Source: Thiohalomonas denitrificans (GTDB lineage: Bacteria; Pseudomonadota; Gammaproteobacteria; Thiohalomonadales; Thiohalomonadaceae). From it: a stretch of DNA of 64,000 nucleotides. The number at the start of each line of letters is the position of its first letter. Positions within the stretch are counted from its first letter, which is position 1. Positions 16,701-31,700 of this stretch are shown here, piece after piece. The notes under the pieces are model-generated. The model made no database searches and was not told where the DNA came from. It worked only from the letters and a program-made list of their open reading frames with translations. Position numbers and translations under genes: made by a program. The stretch covers positions 37,075 to 101,074 of the forward strand of contig NZ_JAENYR010000002.1 of assembly GCF_016841685.1 (NCBI RefSeq). Reading direction: 5' to 3'.

Positions 16701-19700
16701 TATCTGGAGGGCGTTAAATTCGATCGGTATCCCGTCCGGGTGGTGGCCACCGATAAGGCGGGCAATGAAACCGAAGGCCGCATGGTGGTCGGGGTCTATG
16801 CTGATCAGCCGCCTTCGGTAGAAGGCGTGATCCTTGACCAGACGGACTACTTCAACCAGCAGTCCGGATACCTCACGGTCATAGCGCGTGACGATAAGTT
16901 CATAGAAGCCCTTACCGTCAGCATCACCGATGCCAATGGCAATGTTCTTGGCTCCCAGACCAAGGATCCCGACACCGGTCTCGTGCCGGGACCGGAAGTC
17001 AACGAACGAGTCGACTTTGACTTGGCCTCATTTGCGCTCGATAACCGGAACCAGAGCCTTCAGGTCGAGGTAACGGCGGTGGATAGCCGGGGGCTCTCCT
17101 CCGACCCCGTAGTCGCTCCGCTGAGTATTCGCGCCGACGACGCCCCACCCGCTTTTGCCATTACGGACCCATCCCAGGCTGCGCCGCTGTTTGCCGGCGA
17201 TACGGTCTACTTCTCTTACCGGGCAGCGGATGAAACCCGCGTCGAGAGCCTTCAGGTCCGGATCGACGGTCAGACCGTACACTCGGGTTCTCCGGCGGCG
17301 TCCGACCAAGCGTCGAGCGTGACTGGCAGATTCCCGTACGCTATTCCGGAGGGAAAAAGCGGCGAACTGGTGCTCGAACTGAGCGCGCAAGACATCTACG
17401 GCAATGCGAATACGCCCACCAACTGGCGGTTCGAACTCGTCGTCGATGAGCCGCCCAAGCTTTCGGTTCGGAAGCCGGCACCCGGTTCAAGGCTCGTGGA
17501 GGGCGAAAGCTTCACCATTACCACTCTGGTTACCGACGACCGGCGGGTCGAAGAGGTGCTCTATTTCTATACCGACACGGATGGCGAGCACCCGCTGAAG
17601 CGCTTCAAGCGCCGGGAGATCGAGAACAGCACCGAGGGTGCTTACTTGAGCGCATCGATTCGAGTCCCGACACTGGAGTCGGAGAACACCCGGGTCTATG
17701 CCCGGGCACGGGACAGCAGAGACCAGACCACGACGATCGACCTGCAATTGGAGATCGAGGACGACCTCGAGCCCCCCACGGTCGTTCTTGAAGAGCCGTT
17801 GGAGGCTGTCAGTGTGCTGCCCGAACAGAGCTTCACCGTGCGGGGTACGGCGGCCGACAACCAGTATGTCGATGGCTTGAAGCCCCGACTCGAGGCAGCA
17901 GACGGAATGAACCTCCCGATAGAGTGGGAGGTGTTTTCCAGAAAGGATCGGGTAGAGTCGACACAGGTCGCAAACCCCGGCACATTCGGGGCAGTCCTGG
18001 TCGGTGAGCGCTTCTATTCGGATTTCGAGGGGAGGCTCAGGATCCCGGAGGCGTTTTCGAACTACGCCGGCCAAACCCTGAAGCTGTTTGTCAGGGCGTA
18101 CGACCGCGGGGTGAATGAGGCGGAGACCGACCCCGTCGGGGTCGAAATTCTCAATGATGATGTCCAGCCTGTCGCAACCTTCCTGAGCCCCGAAACGCCG
18201 CTTTACGAAAGCCAGGCGGCTGCGGTCGCTGTCAGAGTTTCCGATAACGTCGCCGTCCAATCCTACGATCTTCGCTTGATTGCTTCCGACGGGAGTGTCG
18301 ATCTGATCTCGTCGGCGGACAACCTGTTGTCGAAAGAGATTCTCCTACCGGCTGACAAGAACGACCCCGCCTATGATCTGCATTTGCAGCAGTTCCCGCC
18401 GGGTGAGGAGAGCGGGCACTTCTCACTCTCCATCAGGGTGACGGATTCCTCCGGTAACGAATCGACGCAGACCGAGCGCTATACGGTCCTTGCGGACGCG
18501 CCGCCGACTGTACGGCTTGCTGCCGAAGCGCCGGCCGATGGTGCACTGAGTGGGCAGGCGGTCTCTGGTACTTTCGTCGTGGAAGATGACTTCGTCGGCG
18601 GCGGGGCCCTGAAGGTGGCGCACCTGCCGCTCTTTACTTCACTTTCCGGTCTCGGCGAATCCCGGGGCGTCCTCGGAATGAGCGAACCCACTTCAAGGGA
18701 TGGGAATCGTCCGTTCTATCGGATCGACTATCCCGAGGCGGCAGGCTGGGAAGGCATTCTCTCTGTCAACGGAAGGGACTTTCTGAGGTTTGAAGGCGAT
18801 ACCCTCGAAGCACGGGCTCCGCTCGACTACCCCACGGAGAAGATCAAATCGCTCACACTCAGCGGACCGGACCTGGGTGCGGTGGAATACGAGGTCACCA
18901 CCTATTCAGATGCCGTCTGTACCGGAATGCGGGCCGCCGAGAGCGTGGGCACCCAGGGACAGCTCGATTTGACGCCCTATATTGGCGCCGATACGACCCG
19001 TCTGGAGGTCCGGCCTGTTTTGATGGACGGTAACGGCGGCCCGCTGCCCGGATCCCTCCGCTCGATCATCCTCTCTATCGAAGAGATCAGGGGCGTTCGC
19101 AGCTATTCCGCGGACGGCGTGAGCAAACGCGTCCGGCCGGAGTTCCGAATTGCCGTAATGGTCGATGATCAGGGGGCAGGCGGAGGAAGTGCATTTATCG
19201 AGACGGGTACCTTCCATCTGCAGGCAGGTGAGTACGGTGAATACGGGTATTCGGTACCGCTTCCGCCCACCGCTGCGATCCGGCATTTCGCGGTGCTGGG
19301 CCATGCCACCGACCGGCTTTCGGGGCAGCGGGATTCGATTCTCCTTCAGCCGCTGTCGACCCACCTGGTTAATGCCGATGTCACCCGGCCGGGGCTGGAG
19401 TTGATATCACCGAAGCAGGGAACTGTTGTCGTCCCCGGCCAACAGATCGACCTCAAGCTCAGTCACGAGGATGACTCGGGGCTGTTGAAGTCGATTCAAC
19501 TGCTCGAAAACCGTGCGGACTCGGTACGCAGCTTGGCGTCGCGGTTCGGCAACAGTGAATCCTTCTTCCCGTACCAAATTCCCAAAGACCACGGCGTCAC
19601 TGAACTTGAACTCACGGTGCTGGCGGAGGACTGGGGCGGAAATGTCTCGGAAAACTCGTTCACCTATCCGGTCCATGCCAATGAGGCCCCGATGCTGGAG

Positions 19701-22700
19701 ATGGCCGGATTCCATTCGTACCGTGTGAACGGGCAGTTCACAAAGACGATTACCGATCCCAAGCGCCTCAATTATGGCGAGTTCTGGGTGCGTAGAGGGG
19801 AGCCGTTCCGTCTCGATACCGACCTCAGCGACGACGCAGGGCTGACCCATTTCGTTATCAACCGGCTGGCGCCCGATGGCTCGGTTTCTGAGGAAGTCTA
19901 TTCGGAACACTATTCGCACCAATGCCCCGAAGAGCCGATGGTTCGGGACGGGGTGACCACCGACGTCACCTTCGACCAAGCCGAACCGACCGAGTATGAA
20001 CTGTTCGTCGTCGACAACGTCGGCAACGAATCACGGCGCACCTTCCTCGTTCACCCGCTGGGCAACATGGTCCCGGAAATCCGTTTCATCTCCCCGGCTG
20101 AAAACCAGGAGATCGCGGCCGGAACCTTTGCGGTGAGGGCCCGGGTGCTGGCGGTCGACGACCGCTTTTTGAGTACGCCCCAGTCGATTCGAATCACCGC
20201 CAATGGGATCCCCCTGCAGGTGCTCTCGGTCGAGGAACTCGACACGGTTGATGCCCAAGTGCGGCAGGGATTCTCGTCGATTCACGACAGCATCGAAGAG
20301 AAATACGATGCGGACAAGGCCGCGCTGTATGCGTCTTCGGACAGTCCCTATGCCAGCCAGATAGACTATCTGCTGGAGATCCCGGAGGGGTTGGTGCGTT
20401 TCGATGAAACCTTGAAACTCGCCGCTACAGTGGCCGACTCCGACGGGGCCGTCGGGACGGCCGAGCGAAAGGTCCATGTCGTCGCCGACACGATTAAGCC
20501 GGAACCGGTGGTCACCGCCCCAAAGGCAGGTTTTGGGGGCATTGAGGGTGCGGACTTTACCCTCAAGTTCCGTGGGTACGACAACGTCAAGGTCCACGCG
20601 CTCGAACTGCATACGGCCTACGGGGTATTGCTGGAGAGTGGTGAGTACCGGAAAGGGGAGTATTCGCCGGTAAGGACGGTGGACGGGATCCCCGCAAAGG
20701 ATTTCGAACCGGTATCGACGGTTAACATCGACTCCCCGGAGTACTCGCAGATCCTGCACGCACCACTGCTGGGGGAGATCGCATCTTCTCTGGGAGAGAC
20801 TCCGCTTTCCGATGTCCGCCGGGCCGACCTTTGGGTCAAGGTGGTCGCGATTGACGCCGCCAATCGGCAGTCGCGTGAAATCAGCTACCCGATAAGGCCC
20901 GACGAACGGCCCACACTGGACATCCTGGAACCTCTACCCGGGGCGCATGTCGTCGAAAACACCGATTTGTACGTTAACGCCCATGCTTTCGACGATGTGG
21001 GCGTTGGGTATGTGAAGTTGACCGCTGAGTACGGCAACGGGAATCCTCCCTATGAACTGCGCCTGAGGCAGGGGCCATACAACTATATGGTCCCCGTTCC
21101 CTCCTTCGATTCGTCGGTTCCGGAGAACAATCTCATTAGAATCCATCTCGAGGCGGTGGACACCTACGGGGTAGCCCAGGGCGATATGGACAAGCACCGG
21201 GCCGAGGAGACCATCGAGGTCACCATAACCCGGGACGAGCCTCCGACGGTCGCCTTCGGTCTTCCCAAACCGGGGGCCGAGGTTATCGAAGGGACGCCGA
21301 TGCTCGTCCAGATCAATGCGGTTGACGATGTGGGCATCGACCGGGTTGTCTTGATGGTCAAGGGGCTGAATGGCGGTGAAAAGATGTTCACCGATACGGC
21401 ATTCCCCTATGAGTTCTATGTGCCGGTGCCCTACGGCCAAGCCGGCAAAAGCCTTGTCTTGAGCGCAGCGACGACCGAGGAGCGAGCCGACTCGCCCCGC
21501 ACCGTAGAGGCCGCGAACGACATCACCGTCCAAGTCCTGAAAGATGACGAGGCGCCGGTCATTATGCTGGTCAGGCCCAGCGGCACGGCAACCGTGGCCG
21601 AAAACCGGTCATTCGCCTACCGCGCCGACATTACGGACAACGTAAAGGTCGGGCTCGTCAGCATTGAAATGCTGGCCGACCTGAACGGGGATGGCGACTT
21701 CGACGACTCGGAGATCGTGTCGAGACGCTCGCTGCTCGAGGGCCCCTACTCGGGCACACAACACGTCAAGACCATCGATGAGTACCTCAATGCTCAAGAC
21801 GGGGAGGCTGTTCCCGACCAGTTGGCGTTGTATTTGCGGGTCATCGCCCGCGATGGAATTGGCAACGAATCGCGTACCGGAACAGCTATCAGCCTGATCC
21901 GCAACCAGCCGCCGGAGGTTACCGGGATACGTCTGCTCGACAGCCGGGGCTTCTATATCGGTGAACCGGACAAGGTCACAGAGGGCCGCGAAATCGTTCT
22001 GAATGTCACCGCCCGGGATCCGGAAGTAGGGGTCGACCGGGTCCAGCTCGAGTACGCGATTGGTGAGCCGGACGGTGACTTCGCTTTCAGGCCGCTGGGC
22101 GAGGATGCCGCTGCTCCGTTCCAGTTCCATATGACCGTTCCCGCCGGGCGGGTGGGCGAAGCCCTGCGGTTCCGGGCGACAGCTTTCGATATCGACGGCT
22201 ACCAGTCCCCTGTGACGGACCTGCCACTGCCGCTGCTGATCAAGGCCGATGAACCGCCCGAAGCGCGAATCATCTCGCCGTCCAGCGATAACGCGGTGGT
22301 AATCGACGGCGAGGACATCGAGGTCTTCGTGGAAGCCTTTGACGATCTCGGAGTTGAAGGGATCGACCATGTGGTCTTCTACGTGAACGGTCGCCCTGTC
22401 AGAACCGTTTACGACAGCTATGGCAGCGAAACCGATAGCTTCGCCCAGGACCACGTCTACCGAACCAGCATCGGCGCACCCGCGGGAGTGAGCGGGTTTA
22501 CACTGCAGGCGGTCGCCTACGACAAGCTCGGGCAATCGGGTGAAACGCAGGTGGTGAGTGTCGGGACCATCGCCGACACGGTGGTGCCGAAGGTCAGCGT
22601 TCTTCGGCCGCTCGATCGGGACATCGTCACGGGGGCCGAGACCCTCAGGGCCCTGGTGTCTATCGAAGATATCGGCGGTGACATCGAAAATGTTCAGATG

Positions 22701-25700
22701 TACTGGCGCCGTGAGTATCAGGGGGATGCCGGCCAGTGGATAGTCCTTGACGAGTATCCCCTTGAACTGTATCGGAACGACCAGCACAGCAGCGGAGACA
22801 CCACCCCGGTAAGTGACCCGGACAATCACAAATATATCTACTGGGCGGATTTCTCGGACGGGACAGTCCTCCGGCGGAGCGATGAGCGAAACGAAAGGCT
22901 CCGGGTGACCACGAAGGTCGTGACACCGGCACATACCGTGACGGAAGAGACGATCTACGAGGTAGGCCTGCCCTTCAGTCAGCGCCGATATATCGCTCCC
23001 GGGGAGGACAATCCCGAGTATGGGAAAGGTGTTTATTACTCAGCGGTTGACCAGTACCAGTCGCCCGACCGGAGGGGCGCGATGGTGGCGGCATGGTCGA
23101 CCGCCGATCCGATGCGGATCGAGGCCGGGCTGGGTAATATCACTGCGGCAGAAGATGCCGGGCTCGCTCCGGGGCCCCGTACCGGCCTCTTCATCATGGA
23201 TGCGGTCGATGAGTCCCAGGGCAACGGTGAAGGCGACTTCTTTGTCTACTCCGACCTTCTCAATGGCGCCTCCGAAATTTTCAAGGGCACCATCGGGGAG
23301 ATCCACGCAGATTCGAACCTGGTGTTTGCATCCAAGTCCGGCGTCACGGGGCAGACCGAGTGCGGGACCCGGGGCAACCCGTTCGGCGACGCCTGCCGTT
23401 TTGTCGGCGCCCTCTCCAATGAAATCAAAAAGGATTGGCTCAATGGACCCGACGGCGCCGAGGGGAGTGGTGCCCTTTATCTGGACAACAGTAGCGCGGA
23501 GCTCCTGATCTTCAACAACCAGAACGGCGATCAGCAGTTCGGGCTTCCCTATCAGTTGACTGGCCGGGTCGACCTTCCCTATCCGGACGCCTATGGCATA
23601 GCGAGAGAGGATGATTTGGCACTGGTCGCCAATGGCTACGGCGGTGTGCAGATCATGGACATCAGCAATCTCAGAGCGCCGTACCACGTCGGGTATATCA
23701 AGCCCAGCGGCTTCGCCCGTGACGTCAAGGTATCGGGGCGGTATGCCTTCATCGCCGCCTCTCACCAGGGGGTTGTGGTGGCCGATCTCGCGGATCCGGC
23801 CCTACCCATCGTCGGCCAAGTGGATACCCTGGGTGTCGCCAACCGCCTGTTCCTGGAGGGCGATCGCCTGTTCGTCACCGATATGGCGGGCGGAGGGGGT
23901 ACCTCACAGCTGAACATTGTCGACATCAGCGACCCGTTCCAGCCATCCGTGCGGCAGGTCGTGGAACTCACGCCCGAGCGCCCCGACCTGGTGACAGACG
24001 GCGTCTATGACGTTCATGTCGCCGGTAATTCCGCCTATGTGACCGTCCACTACTCCGACCAGACCGACCGTCCGGACCAATCGGTTGTGGAAATCATCGA
24101 CCTGGCGAAGCTTGACGAGCAAAACCTCGACATCACCGTTCCCGCCGTGACTCACCGGGATGCATCGACAACGGATTTCGCGGCACGGGGTATCACCATC
24201 GCCCGGGGTGCGGTTCAGGTGGCAGCCGGCCGCAAAGGTATCGACCGGTTGGAGATGCCGACGCTTACGGTTCTTGCCCATACTCCTGTCAGCGATGAAG
24301 CGAACGTGGATGTCGAGCTTCCCGAAGTTACGCTGCAATTGTCGGCCCCCCTCCCTGCAGATACACCACTGGCGGACTATGTGGAGGTGCTGCAGGGAGA
24401 CGCTTTGGTGGGGACGCCTGTCTCCAACCAGTTCGATGTACACTTTGCCAAACGCGACGACGGGTTGAATCAGCGCGTGATCGTGATCGAGCGCAAACTC
24501 GACCAATTCCTCGAACCGAACCGCCGCTATTATGTACGGCTCAAGGAGGGGATCGCCCCCGTCTCCGGTAATCCGCTGGCGAGTGATTATCTCTTCAAGT
24601 TCACTACCGTACCGGATGCAGAGGCCCGCCATCCGGATATCACATCCATCTGCACCGTAGCCGTTGAGGACGGCTTGCCTTGCGTAAGCTCGGGTGACGT
24701 TCGGGGCGGAACCGAAATCGTCGTTCGCGGTACCGGTTTCGGAGAAGAACCCGCTCTATCGGTTGGCGGCCAACCCCTGGCGATCGACAAGGCCGGGTAC
24801 GATGAGGCGACAGGGATCTACAAGCTTTTCGCCAAAACGGTTCCCAACTACGCCGGACCGGCAGCCGTCACCGTGACGACGCGGTTCGGTTTGCAAGACA
24901 CTGTACTGGGTGGCTTTACCTATCTCGATCAGCTGGAGGTCTCCTTTATCCATCCGGCGGTGGTGAGTGTTAGTCAGGCAGGAGCCAACGACCAGGTCTC
25001 CATCGTGGGTTGGGGATTCCATGCGGGCGTGGAGATCAAGGCTTACAAGAGCGGCCAATCCGACTCCGCCGTTATCGACCGCGTCGGAGATGGGCGGCTG
25101 AGTCTCTACAGCGCGGAAAAGATGTCCTGGCTGGTTCCCGATTTCCGCGAAAACGATCAGAGCGGCTATCGCGGATTCGTGGATATCGAGATATCCGACA
25201 ATCTCGGGCGGCGATTCCTGCTCAAAAATGCACTCTTCTATGGGAAGCTCGATGTTTCCCGAACCCTGGAGACCGAACCGATCCTGTCGAAGTCGGATAT
25301 CCAGGCGCGGTTTGTGGCAGCGTACGTGCCCGACGCGGCCAAGCTGCCTCCCGGGCGCATTGTCGACATCTCCTCCGATGAGTCGCTCAACCTGCTCTAT
25401 GTCCTGGGGGCGGGTATCCGTGGTGAAGGCGTTCCCCAACCGGGAGATGTCTACTCGAAGGAGGTGGTCGATTCATTCTACGCGCCCGGCTGGATCAGTC
25501 TCGTCAAGTACGACCCGGCCAACCTCGCCGAAGCGGCACCGCGGCACGGGCTTGGCTACTACAACCTTCCGCAGGACATGCAGCCCACCTCGATGGCGCT
25601 GGGGGCCTCCCACCTCTATGTCACGGCCAAGGGTATGCTCTTCCCGCATGTCGATACGCCGCATGAGGATCAGGCCCTGCTGCTGGTCTATGATCGCGAA

Positions 25701-28700
25701 ACCCGGAATCCGGACGACTACACCGAGCAGCCCCCCGGAAAGGACCGGGACATCCTCTATAAACTGCCCCTGCCGCTCGACGGCACCCCCCAGCAAATCC
25801 GTATTCGCGATCGGCTGGCTGTTGTGGCGACCAAAAAGGAGGTCGCCATCGTAAGCCTCTCCGATCCGTTAAGGCCCAGCCTGCTTTCCAAGATATCGAG
25901 TGCGGCCGTCAACGGACGCACCATCCCACTTGATGTGCGGGATATCGAGACCATCGGCGATCAGCTGCACATCGTATCCAGTAGCAGGCGGTTCATATTC
26001 GATCTGGCCAAACCCTCGCTGCCTCAATTGGCAACCCACGATAGCCCGGGGCAAACCGGTGTATCGAGGGGGCGGCAGCGCTTCGGAACGGGTGATGCGT
26101 ACACGGTATTCGATGCCGAACGTCCGGAATATATTCGCCAAATCGCTGATTACGACGGCAACGGCTTCAAGGTTCCGGGAGTCAGCCGGGGGGTACGGTC
26201 ACTTGCTACGCTGGGCGTCAACCTGACGCGAAAGACGGATCGCGAATGCGGCGAAGGCTTCGGGAAAAACAGCCATTACCTCGCCATATACGACGGCAGC
26301 CATTCGGCGGTTGGCCTGCTGGATGCCATGGCGGTCTATCCGCAATGCGAGCGTAGCGCGCGCGGAGCCGACGTGCCCCTGCCGGCCTGGAGTGATCCAC
26401 TGCTGTTTACCGGCGATGGGATTGCGCTGTTTGGCCACTGGGAGGGCCGGGGTACAGGTATATCGACGCTCAAATTCGTCGACAGCCTGACGCTCGATGT
26501 GGTCGATACCGAACCGAAGACGGGTGAAATCGGTGTGCGGACCGATACGCCGATTGAAGTCCGTTTCACCAAGAGCTTGTCCGCCCGTAACGACCTGAGC
26601 AGTTATATATCGCTATATCGCGTCGCCGACGATGGGCTCGAAGAGGAAGCCTTTGCCATTGATACCGGCGTCAATGGGCGCTTGCTCAAAATCCGGCCGG
26701 AAGCAGCCCTGCACCCGCACCAAACCTATCGGGTGCAGCTCAGGGAGGAAGCAGGAAGCCGCAGGACCCGGGGCCTCGTCGACTATAGCTTTACCTTCAC
26801 GACCGGCTCCGGAACTTCGCCAAGGCTCGAAATCCTCGATGTCTCGCCGGTATCGCTGCCCCTCGAAGGGGGGACCCTGGATATCATCGTAAACCGCGAC
26901 GCCGGGGCCGCGTCCGTGACGGTTGCAGGACAGGAAGCCCCCGTCGACGGAAGTGAGCCGCTACCGGACGGTAACGTACGTTATCGGGTCACGGCGCCAA
27001 CCAACTATCCGGGCCCGGCGCGCATCGAGGTGCGGGCCGAAGACGGCAGTACCGGAGGGCTCACGGGTGCGGTGCACTACGTGCAACCCTTCCTGCTGAA
27101 TAGCATCGAGCCGAAATCCGGTTCGCTCAACGGTGGAACCACCGTTAGACTCCACGGGCAGGGTTTCCGGACAGAAGGTAAATCCATTGTGGTCACCTTC
27201 GGCGGTATTCCTGTCGCCCCGGACGAGATCAAGCTGGTGGATACAGGTACCCTCGAAGTCGTGACGCCCGGGGGCACGATTGGCACCGTTGATGTCCAGG
27301 TTAATCTGGGAGGGCAGGAGAAGACCCTCAAGCAGGCGTTTACCTACCTTCAGCCGGTTCAGGCTTCCATAGAAGGCAAGGGCCGAATCTACGACCTGGA
27401 ACTGGACCCGACCGGTAACTTCCTCATCGCCGCGCAGGGTACGGGGGGCGTGGTCGTCTATAACGTCAATGCATCGGATTATACGGGCCAAGCCTATAAC
27501 CTCGACGACCTCCGTGGGCTTATCGACAAAGATGGTGACGGGGTCGACGACCGGATTCTCACCACCATTGACCTGCCCTCCGGCTATCGGGCGATCGGTG
27601 TCGAGCCGTACTTCGAGAAAGGGGTAGACCGCATCTTCGTAACCGCGATGCGGTTCGAGGGAGGGCAGCCTGGCGGAGCACGGATTTTTGTCGTCGGGTT
27701 CGATTCTCTGAACATCAACAACAGCACGATTATTGGTGACTTGGCGCTTCCATCCTTGGCGGCAAAGGGGGTGGCGGTACGAAATAACCGGGCACTGCTG
27801 GCGCTTTACGAGGAAGGCTTCGGCACTGTCGACAGCTACCTGCCCAACAAGCTCTATATGACCGAAAGGCTTGCGATGCCGGCTGACAAGCCGCTTCTGG
27901 ATATCGCGCCGGTGCCGCAGAAAGCCGGAGACAGAAAGCACTTCGTTGCCGTCGGCGGTGAGTTCGATTTCCAGGCGAACCGGCTGATTGAGGTTGAACG
28001 AGTGGGAGGCGGCGGCTTCTACGTGGTGGAAAAGGCGCCGGAAATCGGCAGCCGCGTCGTGGGAACGCTGGATATTCCCGGAAGCCGCGTAAAAGTGAGC
28101 GGTCGGTACGCGTTTGTCGCGGCGGGCAAAGGCGGCTTTGTCGTCGTGGATATTGGCGAGCCTACGGCACCCCGTATCGCTGCCCGTGTCACCGACGTGG
28201 GAAGCGTGTTCGATCTGGATGTGAAAGGCAGTACGGCCTACCTAGCCACCGAAGCACGCGGGATTGTGACTGTGGATATTACGGATCCCGCGTCTCCCCG
28301 GGTTTCCGAAGGAATGGAGAGCCTTGGGGGGCACCTGCTGGATGTCATCGTGGCCGGCAGGAGTTCGGTTGTGGCCGGCGGCGGCGACGCCGTGCAGGTC
28401 ACTCCGGATGTCATTCTCCAGATCGCTGATTACATCCCCTATAGTGGGATTTTGGATCGCACCCCTGACGGGAAGGTCTCGATCCGAGTGCGCTTTAACA
28501 AGGCAATCGACCAGTATCCGCCGAACCTCGAACGTTTCACACTGCTCGACGCCCAGGCCCAACCCGTGGCCGTGGATAAGCTGATCACCAACAATGATGC
28601 GATTCTCACTCTGTCCCAGGGCGCTATCGAGGGTCTGGAAACCGGGGAGATCCTGACGCTCGTCGTCGAAGAGGGGGTCGCGTCGGTCAAGCCGGACGAG

Positions 28701-31700
28701 AGCGGCCCGATTGAGCTGTACCGCCTTCACCAGACACAGCGCCGTGAATTCAAATTCCGGGGGGGCTCATTCGGCAACTTGTCGGTCGATGCCGTGGTAC
28801 CGCGCCGGGTTGCGAAGGATCACGCTGCGGCGGTTACGGTCTCGGTGCGGGGGAGTGACGCCACACCGGAGAACACACGGATCTATGTCGGTGATGTTTT
28901 GGCGGCAATCGACTCGGTCTCGGTCAGCGGCGAAAGCGTAGCGGCGATCTTTACCGTTACGGTGCCCCCAATCCCCAGCGAGGGGCAGTACGACGTCACC
29001 GTTTCGGCCAAGCGGGGCGGAATATGGGAGAGTGCAACCCTCTTTGGCGGCTTGATGGTGGATGCGCCGATCCGCTTCGATTCGCTGTCGCCGCGCTGGG
29101 GACCGGTTCGGGGCGGGACCAAGGTTACCATTGACGGTGAAGGCTTCGAACCGGGCAATACCGTCATGGATGGCCTGAGCATCCGGATTGGATCAATGCC
29201 GGTTCAAGATGTCGAGGTGCTGTCCACAACCCGCATCCGGGTCGCCACGCCCAAGGGCGTCCCCGGGCTGCACGATGTCACCGGTGAGGATCGGTATGGG
29301 AACCAGACCGCACTGCAGGGAGACGAGGGATTCGGTTATGGACTGAAGATGCTCGCCTCGACCCAACCTTCCCTCGTATTCCCCAGTGACATCTACGTCG
29401 ACAGCGAAGCCGGTGTGGCGATCACCAACGGCGGCTATCTCTATCAGGGATTCGTCAAAAAGAGCGTGGGGGGCGTCGATTTTCCGGACAGCACGCGCGC
29501 GGCGAGCTTTGATATCCAGGACCCGCGCCTGCCGTCGCTGGTCGGTGGAGAGACGGCCCTGCCAGCCGGGGGCGAAGGGGAGGAGAAGCTTCGGCTCAAG
29601 GCGCAGGCATATGGTTTGATAGCCAAACAGGCCGATGGCTACCAGCTGAGCGATAGCGACAAGGCCCTCATCGAAAAGCAGAAGGCGATGGACTTCGCCA
29701 CTACGCTCGATTCGATTCGCATCTCTCCTGAGACGGAGTACGAAGAGGGCGTCATGCGCCGGCGGCTCTATGTCGCATCCGGTAATGGCGGCATCGCACG
29801 GCTTAACCTGGATGAGCAAAACGGTCTGCAATTTATTGGCAGTGTCGAACCGGGCGGCCATACGGTCAATGTGGCCAAGCAGGGGCACGTACTGTTCGCA
29901 GCCACCAGTCATCCCTCCGGAAAGACTCCGAATTCACAAGGCTGCCTATATGTCGGTGCCAAAGGGGCGCCGGGTCCGCTGGAGCTGTTCAACTACCAGG
30001 AGCCGTTCGACCCCGTTGCATTCGATGAATCGGCCGTGACGGGAATCGAGAGCGGCTCCACGCTGCTAATCGACGAGGGGTGGCTATACAGTGGCGGTGC
30101 CCACGCGGCCAAGAGCTGGGGAGCTCAATGCCCACCGGTTTGGGAGACCTATACCGCGGCTGAGCCGAGGCCTTCCGAGGAGTCGCTTCTTCAGGCAGTC
30201 AATCTGTTCGACCCGGCCTTGACCCGGCAGTATCTGTTCGAGGGGAACGTGTTCGATGCGACCCCCTACGGCGACTGGTTGATAGCGGCACTGGGCAGCA
30301 AGGGCGTCGAGTTCGTCGAGCTGGAGGGGCAGGGCGAGCGCCATCGTCTTTCGCTGGACGGGCATTTGCAGGAGAAGGCGGGCAGGGCGCTTCGACTGAA
30401 GGTTATCGGCAGCTTGCTGTTTATCTCGGCCGATAATGGCATCGTTATCGTCGATATCCGCAATCCGGCGGAACCGAGGATTGTGTCGGCGGGTAACGTG
30501 GAGCACGTGGAGGCGCTTGACATCTTCAAGGGCCGTATCATTGCGGGCGGCGGTGCCCGGGGGTTGGAGATCTTCGAACTTCCCGATTCGCTCGTGGCGG
30601 GTGCCTCCGTAACTCAGGGCGGTCTGCTGCCCGCAGACCCGGACGCCACGTTGGAAATCCGTTTCAACGAGCCGGTGACCATCGAGTCGCTCGCTGCCGA
30701 TGCCATCTCCCTCGTCAGGCGGGTGGGTGACGGAAACGAGACGAGCGTTCCGTTCGAACTCGTTCCCGTCGAAGCGGACGGCCCCATTGCCGAGCGCTTC
30801 CAAATTCGCTTCGACAAAGTGCCGGGGGACTCGCTTCGCCTTGAAGTGGCCGATGCCGAAAATACGCGCGGGGGTGGTCTCTGGATGCCTTATGCGCTCG
30901 ACTTCGGTATTGCTGCGGCCGGTTCCAAACAGCCGGCAATACGGCATATCGGGAACGGTGCGTTTCTATTGAGCCAGCAGGGCCCGATTACCCTGCATGG
31001 TCAAGGGTTCCGGCCGGAACTCCGCGTGCAGGTCAACGAGTATGATGTGCCGTTCCAATGGGTCGACGAGAACACGTTGACAATCGCCCCGCACGCGCTC
31101 GACATGCTTCCGTTGAAGCCGGGGCAGCTCCACCTCCGGTTGGATGACGGAGGGCTGCGCGAAGACTGGCTCGGGGCCTTGATAGCAGGCGCCGACGTGG
31201 AATTGGCTGATATCGACTTCTCCATCGCGCCCGACGCAGCCAATAAGGAGGGCGGACGCCTGGTCAAAGTGAAGGCTTCCGATGCCGTCATTCTGCCGGG
31301 TACCCGGGTTATTCTGAGGGCCAAGAGCAGCGCTACGGAAATCTATACGGGACGGAGTCCTTTCGAAGAGGCAGCAGGTCAGGAGACGATTGATCTCCAG
31401 GACGACGTTCTAACGCTGAATAGCTTCCAATTTATTCTCCCCGGAGTCATCGATCCTGATATCTACAGTGTCTATCTGCGGGTGCCCGCGGGCGGGAGCG
31501 TTGAGGAGGTTCACGTCGGCGACATCTCCTACACGCTACCGAAGGGACTGGGGATCGAACTGCCCAATTACCCCCCGATGGAGATTGGGGCCTCGGAGAG
31601 CATCGGAGACCGACTCTATGTCGGGGTCAAATCGGGCAGCCGGCCGACGGGGAGCAACCGTTTTCTCATGGAGGCGGGGCTGGAGATTTACGACATCGGC